Assembly: GCA_003331685.1 (NCBI GenBank)
Contig: QOPK01000019.1
Span: 1 to 20,156, forward strand
Length of the DNA stretch: 20,156 nt
Source of the DNA: Halieaceae bacterium
GTDB lineage: Bacteria; Pseudomonadota; Gammaproteobacteria; Pseudomonadales; Halieaceae
Direction of reading: 5' to 3'
Numbering within the stretch: the first letter of the stretch is position 1; each line of letters starts with the position of its first letter. Of the stretch, positions 15,170 to 20,156 are shown one piece after another. The position numbers and the translations under genes were made by a program. The notes below the pieces were generated by a model, which saw only the letters and a list, made by a program, of their open reading frames with translations, searched no databases and was not told where the DNA came from.

Positions 15170-16379
15170 CCTGGGTGAGCGCTCTACTGCGGATCTGGAA
15201 CAGGATCTGCTGCAGTTCAGTGAGCGACGCCCGCTGGGTTTGATACTGCCGTCGCTATATTCGGAAATTCAGACCCCTGCGCTGCCTGCCATTATTGAGG
15301 AGCTGAAATCAGTTCCCTATCTGTCGCAGATTGTGATCGGTCTCGATAGGGCGACCCAGAATGAATATCAGCACGCGCTGAGCTTCTTTGCCGATCTGCC
15401 GCAGCACCATCGCGTACTGTGGAACGATGGGCCGCGCTTAAAAGCGATCGACGCTCGGTTACAGGCGGCGGGTCTCGCGCCACAGGAGCTAGGTAAGGGG
15501 CGCAACGTTTGGTACTGCATGGGCTATGCATTGGCGACTGGTCGGGCGGAGGCGATTGCGTTGCACGACTGCGACATCCTGACCTACGACCGCAGCTTGC
15601 TGGCCAGGCTGATTTATCCGGTCGCGCATCCTATCTTCGGTTACGAGTTCTGTAAGGGTTACTACCCGCGGGTCTCCGAGAACAAGATCAATGGCAGGGT
15701 GTGCAGGCTATTGGTCACGCCGATGATTCGGGCGTTGAAGCGTATTGTCGGTGAATCGCCGTACCTCAATTATTTAGACAGCTACCGCTACATCCTGGCG
15801 GGCGAGTTTGCCTTTCGTAAACGCCTGCTGGGTGATCTGAGAATCCCCACCGACTGGGGTTTGGAGATCGGCGTGGTCTCAGAGGTCTACCGCAGTAACA
15901 GCAACAAGCAGATCTGCCAGGTCGACATCGCCGATAACTATGACCACAAGCATCAGGATCTGTCGTTGGATGATCAGAACGCCGGCCTGTCGCGCATGTC
16001 ACTCGATATCGCGCGATCGCTTTATCGCAAGCTCGCGATTCAAGGCACGGTGTTCAATCAGGAAACGTTCCGGACATTAAAAGCCACCTACTATCGAATG
16101 GCGCTTGATTTGATCGAGACCTACCGCAACGACGCAATCATGAATGGCTTGAGTTTTGACATTCACAGGGAAGAGGAGGCGATCGAGCTGTTCGCCGAGA
16201 ATATTCTCGAGGCCGGCGTGCAGTTTTTGGAGCGCTCCTCAGAGGCGCCTTTTATTCCCACCTGGAACCGGGTGTTCAGTGCCATGCCCGACATCTTTGA
16301 CGAATTGATTGCCGCGGTAGAAGCCGATCACGAGGAATTCTCTGCCGCGCGTGCGTTGCCGAAAGTCGCCCGGGGATGA
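15126..16379 (+). CDS. gpgS: Glucosyl-3-phosphoglycerate synthase (GT81 family)
   Basis: 417-aa retaining glycosyltransferase, GT-A fold. It begins with the family-like FYQNGTITTLHNLGERS, has a donor-binding region ILPSLYSEI and GLDRAT, the metal-binding DxD as LHDCDIL (Asp148, Asp150), a GKGRNVWYC stretch and a later YDHKHQDLS that supplies a metal-ligand His in this family. Predicted reaction: UDP- or ADP-glucose plus 3-phosphoglycerate to glucosyl-3-phosphoglycerate, the committed step to the compatible solute glucosylglycerate. The start is GTG 15126, directly after AGGAGG; the earlier ATG at 15051 would add 25 residues without family character. It overlaps the phosphatase by 44 bases and the phosphorylase start by ATGA, so the proteins are likely made in coupled amounts. 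Mannosyl transfer is the alternative; the phosphorylase neighbour favours glucose. Confidence 0.9.
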   Translation: MADFYQNGTITTLHNLGERSTADLEQDLLQFSERRPLGLILPSLYSEIQTPALPAIIEELKSVPYLSQIVIGLDRATQNEYQHALSFFADLPQHHRVLWNDGPRLKAIDARLQAAGLAPQELGKGRNVWYCMGYALATGRAEAIALHDCDILTYDRSLLARLIYPVAHPIFGYEFCKGYYPRVSENKINGRVCRLLVTPMIRALKRIVGESPYLNYLDSYRYILAGEFAFRKRLLGDLRIPTDWGLEIGVVSEVYRSNSNKQICQVDIADNYDHKHQDLSLDDQNAGLSRMSLDIARSLYRKLAIQGTVFNQETFRTLKATYYRMALDLIETYRNDAIMNGLSFDIHREEEAIELFAENILEAGVQFLERSSEAPFIPTWNRVFSAMPDIFDELIAAVEADHEEFSAARALPKVARG

Positions 16380-18112
16380 TCAACACGTTATCCCAGCGGC
16401 TGCGCGAGCACCTCGCCGCGGTCTATGGCGAAGCCTTCTCAGATGGCGCGCTGAACAGCTGGGTTGATCGTTTACTCGAGGCCGCGCAGCTGAATGCCGC
16501 GCAAGCGCCACCACCGGCACACCGCAACCTGTGGGATGAGACCGATGTGGCGGTAATCACCTATGGTGACTCACTACTCAATGGAGAGGAGCCGCCGCTC
16601 AAGACCTTACACGGTTTTTTGACACAGCGGTTGGGTGCACTGGTGAGCTGGGTGCACGTGCTGCCCTTTCATCCCTGGACATCGGATGACGGTTTTGCGG
16701 TGCTCGATTATTCGAGCGTAAATGAAGCGCTGGGAAACTGGTCGGACATCACCCGATTGGGTGTGGATTATCGATTGATGGCGGACCTCGTGCTCAATCA
16801 CTGCTCAAGTCGATCGGCCTGGTTTGAGAATTTTCGCAAGGGCGAGTCCCCCGGCAACCACTACTTTTTTGCACCGGACGAGGCTTTTGATACCAGCCAT
16901 GTGGTCAGGCCCCGGACCTCTCCGCTCCTGAATCTTGTTGCCACAGAGCAGGGCGAGCGGGCCGTCTGGTGTACCTTCAGTCCGGATCAGGTCGACTTCA
17001 ATTTCGCCAACCCGGCGGTGGTCGTGGAGTTCGTCACCATCATTCGTCAGCTGCTGGATGCGGGGGTGCGCGTATTCAGACTGGATGCTGTGGCGTTCCT
17101 GTGGAAGGAGAGCGGCACCACTTGTATGAACCTGCCCCAAACGCACGAGCTGATAAGGCTGTTTCGCCTGATTATCGAGTGCGCGCAGGCCGATGCCATC
17201 GTCATCACCGAGACCAACGTCCCCAACCGCGAGAACCTGTCTTACTTTGGCAATGCCAATGAGGCACATGGTATCTACAACTTCTCCCTGCCGCCGCTTC
17301 TGGTGCACGCGCTGGTGACCGGCACCAGCCGCTACCTGTCGACGTGGATGATGAGCATGCCGCCCGCGCAGGACGGCACCATCTATTTCAACTTCATTGC
17401 TTCCCACGACGGCATCGGATTGCGCCCGGTGGAGGGTTTGTTGGAGCAGGCAGAGGTCGATGAGCTGCTGGCGACGATGGAGCAGTTCGGTGGTCGGATC
17501 TCGTGGCGAGAGACTGCCGGTAGTGAAGCCAAGCCCTATGAGATCAACATTGCGCTGAGAGACGCACTGCAGGGTACGACCCGTGGCAAGGATGAGTGGG
17601 GGCTTGAGCGCTTCCTTTGCGCGCACGCCATTATGCTTGGGCTCGAGGGCGTGCCCGCTTTTTATCTCCATTCTCTGCTCGGTACCCGCAATGACCTGGA
17701 GCGTTTGGCGCACACCAGCCACAACCGATCCATCAACCGGCATCAGTGGGAGCTGAGCGCGTTGACGAGCGCGCTGGATTGCAACGCGTCGGACCACCAT
17801 GGAGTCTTTGAGGCGTTGAAGCACCTCATTGCCCTGCGCAAAGCGCAGCCGGCATTCCACCCCAACGCGACGCAATTCACTCTGCCCTTGGGTGATGAGT
17901 TGTTCGGGTTCTGGCGACAATCACTCGACCGGCGTCAGAGCCTGTTTTGTGTGCACAACCTCACTGGTGAAGAGCAGGTCCTGCCGCTGAGCCGCTTGAA
18001 TCTCGTGGTCAATCATCGTTGGCGGGAGCTCATTTCCGGGGCGCCCGTTGAAGAGGAATTGCCAGAATGGACCCTGTCTCCATACCAAACGCTCTGGATT
18101 ACCAACGGCTGA
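16376..18112 (+). CDS. GH13_18 glucoside phosphorylase, probably glucosylglycerate phosphorylase
   Basis: 578-aa sucrose-phosphorylase-like enzyme of the alpha-amylase superfamily. The barrel motifs are visible: DLVLNHCS, VFRLDAVAF with nucleophile Asp237, ITETNVPNREN with acid/base Glu279, and SHDGIG with Asp345. Like its subfamily it uses inorganic phosphate to release glucose-1-phosphate. Members act on sucrose, sucrose-6-phosphate, glucosylglycerol or glucosylglycerate. In an operon with glycerate kinase, a phosphoglycerate-type phosphatase and the synthase, glucosylglycerate is by far the likeliest substrate, yielding glucose-1-phosphate and D-glycerate. ATG 16376 overlaps the synthase stop (ATGA). 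No signal peptide, so cytoplasmic. Family certain, substrate inferred from context. Confidence 0.9.
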   Translation: MINTLSQRLREHLAAVYGEAFSDGALNSWVDRLLEAAQLNAAQAPPPAHRNLWDETDVAVITYGDSLLNGEEPPLKTLHGFLTQRLGALVSWVHVLPFHPWTSDDGFAVLDYSSVNEALGNWSDITRLGVDYRLMADLVLNHCSSRSAWFENFRKGESPGNHYFFAPDEAFDTSHVVRPRTSPLLNLVATEQGERAVWCTFSPDQVDFNFANPAVVVEFVTIIRQLLDAGVRVFRLDAVAFLWKESGTTCMNLPQTHELIRLFRLIIECAQADAIVITETNVPNRENLSYFGNANEAHGIYNFSLPPLLVHALVTGTSRYLSTWMMSMPPAQDGTIYFNFIASHDGIGLRPVEGLLEQAEVDELLATMEQFGGRISWRETAGSEAKPYEINIALRDALQGTTRGKDEWGLERFLCAHAIMLGLEGVPAFYLHSLLGTRNDLERLAHTSHNRSINRHQWELSALTSALDCNASDHHGVFEALKHLIALRKAQPAFHPNATQFTLPLGDELFGFWRQSLDRRQSLFCVHNLTGEEQVLPLSRLNLVVNHRWRELISGAPVEEELPEWTLSPYQTLWITNG

Positions 18113-18158
18113 CATCCGCCGCTTGAATCGGTCACATCAACCGTGTCAGCCTGTCCCC

Positions 18159-19520
18159 ATGAATTGGATATTGTTTCGACCTGCGCGCACCGCGCTGAAT
18201 CTGCCGATAGCCACCGCTTTGCTGTCCCTCATGTTGGTACCGACCGCCTGGTCGTGGTCTGACCACGCGAGCCTTGTCTGGCCCTTGCTCAGGAGTCAGC
18301 CGGAGCTCATTCACCAGACCGTAGAGGCGGAGCCGCTCGACGCGTTCCTGATCGCCGAGCAGGAGGGCATCGCGCGAACGCTTGCGGCAGTGGAGTCGTG
18401 GTCTGTCGCGACCATGGAGCACTACCCGCCGACCCCCGGGGATCTCCACTGGGGGATGGATCATCCGCCCACCGCTGAGCGCTTTTTTGCAGCGATCAGG
18501 GTCAACCCGATGCTACCGTATCGCCTCTACGTGGACCTCTCCCCTGAGCGTGCCCAGCCGGAGCAAGCGCCGCTGGCTTGGTCCGAGCTGAGCTTTTTAG
18601 GGGGCGGCACCTCGCAGTTGGTCACGCGCTATTGGGCGGTCGAGCCCGGCGAACCTGTGTCGACTGCGGAAGTGATCGCCAGCGCCAACGATGAGCCCGA
18701 TTTCGGGATGGACATTGGGCTATTCGAGGATAACGGCACCGACTTTGGCCAGCGCTATGGTTTTGGTATCCAGCCCTTCGGGAACCCCAATCTTGATTAC
18801 AGCTCCCAGGCGCCGTTTCACATGGGGTTTTACCACCTTGACTGGCTGACAAGGACGGCACAGCCCTCGCTGTTGCGGACTTACCCCCTGTGGCGGATCG
18901 CACTGTTCGGCGAGCTGGCCGAGCTCGCGTTTAGCACCGGGCATGACTATTGGGGCTGGCGCTTTCTCGGCTGGGGCCTGCACTACGTTGGTGATCTCAC
19001 CCAGCCCTATCATGCGATACCGCTGCCCGGTGTTGGCACCGTCGACGCGCTGTGGTCGGTGGTGCAGGGCAAGACTGAAGAGCTCGTGCAGTTGGTCTCA
19101 AATCGGCATGGCGTTATCGAGTCCTATCAATACCAGCGGCTGACCCGCGCATTAGAGGCTCGGCAGTGGTCGGCGCCGTTGCTGAAAGCGATATCCGATT
19201 ACCCGGATACCACCGCCGTCGAGTACGAATCCTTTGTCATGGCGTTAACCGCGGACTCAGTCGATGCAGCAGCCGAGTTTGACGCGGCCATCGAGCGCAA
19301 TGTGCCATCTCGCTTTGTCAGTGACCCCAGTTTTGAGTGGACGGGGTCAGGTTTTGAGCAATCGATCGTGCAAGGGGTAGCCGATGAGCAGGGCGAGTCA
19401 GCTATTGCGGAGCTTGACGCCGCGGTGATCGTGCAGCTCACGCGGTTCTCGGCGGTCGCCAGCCGCTGGATTGCCCGCGGCCGGCTGGCGGGGCCACCCT
19501 CTCTGGATGAAAGCCAGTGA
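18159..19520 (+). CDS. Exported protein with phospholipase C / P1 nuclease-like zinc fold
   Basis: 453 aa from ATG 18159. A signal peptide (basic RPART, then a hydrophobic run ending LMLVPTA) is followed by WSWSDH. Enzymes of the zinc-dependent phospholipase C/S1-P1 nuclease fold use the mature N-terminal Trp and a nearby His as zinc ligands, and cleavage after PTA would give Trp1 and His6 as in P1 nuclease. Further on, GLHYVGDLTQPYHA (His275, Asp279, His285) matches the characteristic HxxGDxxQPxH zinc motif, and STGHDYWG is nearby. It probably cleaves phosphodiester or phosphomonoester bonds in the periplasm or outside the cell; phospholipid or nucleic acid cannot be chosen. The frame extends to 18048, but that would overlap the phosphorylase and bury the signal peptide. 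The ribosome binding site is weak. It follows the glucosylglycerate operon by 46 bases, so read-through is possible. Confidence 0.78.
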   Translation: MNWILFRPARTALNLPIATALLSLMLVPTAWSWSDHASLVWPLLRSQPELIHQTVEAEPLDAFLIAEQEGIARTLAAVESWSVATMEHYPPTPGDLHWGMDHPPTAERFFAAIRVNPMLPYRLYVDLSPERAQPEQAPLAWSELSFLGGGTSQLVTRYWAVEPGEPVSTAEVIASANDEPDFGMDIGLFEDNGTDFGQRYGFGIQPFGNPNLDYSSQAPFHMGFYHLDWLTRTAQPSLLRTYPLWRIALFGELAELAFSTGHDYWGWRFLGWGLHYVGDLTQPYHAIPLPGVGTVDALWSVVQGKTEELVQLVSNRHGVIESYQYQRLTRALEARQWSAPLLKAISDYPDTTAVEYESFVMALTADSVDAAAEFDAAIERNVPSRFVSDPSFEWTGSGFEQSIVQGVADEQGESAIAELDAAVIVQLTRFSAVASRWIARGRLAGPPSLDESQ

Positions 19521-19556
19521 CAACTGACCTGCAGCTCGGAGCAGTGAGGTCAGGAA

Positions 19557-20000
19557 ATGTCTGATCGATTTGAACTCGACCCGCGGTTGGCGGCCGACAC
19601 CTTTTTGGTGGGGGAGACGCCGCTCAGTCAGGTGTTGCTGATGAACGACGCGCGCTACCCCTGGCTGATTCTGGTGCCCCGGCGGGCCGACATCACCGAG
19701 CCTTTTGAGCTCAAAGAGGCCGATCGGGCGCAGCTGTGGCAGGAATCAATGCGGCTCGGCCAGGCGATGAAAGCGCACTTCGCTGCCGACAAACTCAACA
19801 TTGCCGCGCTCGGTAATCAGGTGGTGCAGCTGCACGTGCACCACATCGCCCGATTCCACGTCGATGCCGCCTGGCCCGGCCCGGTCTGGGGTGTCGGTAG
19901 CGCAGTCCCTTATCAAAAGGCCGCCCTTGATACGCTCATGTATGACCTGCGCAGCGTGCTCCAGCACCCAATGGGCCTGACGGGGGCAACCCAAGAATGA
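19557..20000 (+). CDS. HIT-family protein (histidine triad-like hydrolase/transferase)
   Basis: 147 aa with the HIT-fold pattern: [15 protein letters not shown] strand, [13 protein letters not shown] helix, and the signature [10 protein letters not shown] near residues 90-99. Compared with the classical H-x-H-x-H-xx triad, the first His is Gln, while the central catalytic His and the third His are kept, as is usual in a proteobacterial subgroup. Family members hydrolyse or transfer nucleotidyl groups; the substrate here is unknown. ATG 19557 follows GAGGTCAGGAA. Its stop overlaps the phosphatase start by ATGA, so the two are translationally coupled. Cytoplasmic. Confidence 0.88.
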   Translation: MSDRFELDPRLAADTFLVGETPLSQVLLMNDARYPWLILVPRRADITEPFELKEADRAQLWQESMRLGQAMKAHFAADKLNIAALGNQVVQLHVHHIARFHVDAAWPGPVWGVGSAVPYQKAALDTLMYDLRSVLQHPMGLTGATQE

Positions 20001-20156
20001 GCGTTCGCGTGCTCTTTGTCTGTATGGGGAATATCTGCCGGTCTCCCACCGTACATGCATTGTTTCGCGAAGCAGTCACTGTGGCGGGTTTGGGCGATGA
20101 GATCGCAACAGATTCAGCCGGCACCCACGCCTACCACATTGGCAATCCACCCGATG
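19997..20156 (+). CDS. Low-molecular-weight protein tyrosine phosphatase (5' part, cut by window end)
   Basis: ATG 19997 opens a frame of 53 codons that runs off the window: [18 protein letters not shown] and onward. The P-loop CMGNICRS has the catalytic Cys9 and Arg15 (C-x5-R-S) at the very N-terminus, diagnostic of the family, which hydrolyses phosphotyrosine through a phosphocysteine. The later [16 protein letters not shown] also fits. About a third of the usual roughly 155 residues is present. It overlaps the HIT gene stop by ATGA. It could act in tyrosine-phosphate control of exopolysaccharide or as a general phosphatase; the downstream context is not in the window. Confidence 0.93.
   Translation, partial: MSVRVLFVCMGNICRSPTVHALFREAVTVAGLGDEIATDSAGTHAYHIGNPPD

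Noticed and set aside
16805..17920. Long 371-codon open frame on the minus strand, opposite the phosphorylase gene
   Set aside because: It is antisense to a gene with all catalytic motifs intact, its translation resembles no family, and such shadow frames are expected opposite GC-rich coding DNA.
1..20156. CRISPR array, insertion sequence, tRNA or rRNA
   Set aside because: No regularly spaced repeats, transposase-like frames, terminal inverted repeats or RNA gene folds were seen on either strand.

Overview
The window looks like part of a chromosome from an aerobic, heterotrophic marine gammaproteobacterium. The gene content (a large TonB-dependent receptor, acyl-CoA and haloalkane catabolism, a glucosylglycerate solute operon) and the Gram-negative secretion signals suggest something near the OM60/NOR5 (Halieaceae) type. 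That placement is an inference from gene style; no rRNA or marker gene is present to prove it. Genes are densely packed, start and stop codons often overlap (ATGA), and I see no insertion sequence, phage gene, CRISPR array, tRNA or rRNA.

Layout. (1) 1-119, minus: 5' end of an unidentified CxxC protein, diverging from (2) 191-2557, plus: an exported metzincin-type zinc metalloprotease. (3) A 542-nt gap carries two adjacent perfect palindromes and leads to (4) 3100-5559, plus: a TonB-dependent outer-membrane receptor closed by a strong intrinsic terminator at 5578. (5) 5611-6104 is largely empty apart from one 38-codon ORF with a good ribosome binding site. (6) 10759 back to 6105, minus: a catabolic series of DUF1330 protein, saccharopine-dehydrogenase-like oxidoreductase, APH-type kinase, DUF6285 protein and acyl-CoA dehydrogenase. 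The last three have the order and composition of the lvaA-lvaB-lvaC module of Pseudomonas putida, a split version of animal ACAD10/ACAD11, which phosphorylates 4-hydroxyacyl-CoA and then removes the phosphate. (7) 10938-12020, plus: a haloalkane-dehalogenase-like hydrolase with an enlarged cap, divergent from DUF1330 across a 17-bp palindrome and convergent with (8) 13092-12031, minus: a patatin-like lipid hydrolase.

(9) 13362-18112, plus: a tight four-gene operon for a glucosylglycerate cycle: glycerate kinase, HAD phosphatase (MpgP/GpgP type), GT81 glucosyl-3-phosphoglycerate synthase and a GH13_18 phosphorylase. Together they could make the compatible solute from UDP-glucose and 3-phosphoglycerate and also break it down to glucose-1-phosphate and glycerate, with glycerate returned to phosphoglycerate by the kinase. 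Its leader contains two mutually exclusive GC-rich hairpins. (10) 18159-19520: an exported protein resembling the phospholipase C/P1 nuclease zinc fold. (11) 19557-20000: a HIT-family protein overlapping (12) 19997-20156: the first 53 codons of a low-molecular-weight protein tyrosine phosphatase cut by the window edge.

The best candidates for a closer look are the split ACAD10/11-like module with its extra oxidoreductase, and the one-operon glucosylglycerate cycle with its possible leader switch. Both use recognisable enzyme families. The novelty would lie in substrate and regulation, which sequence alone cannot settle.
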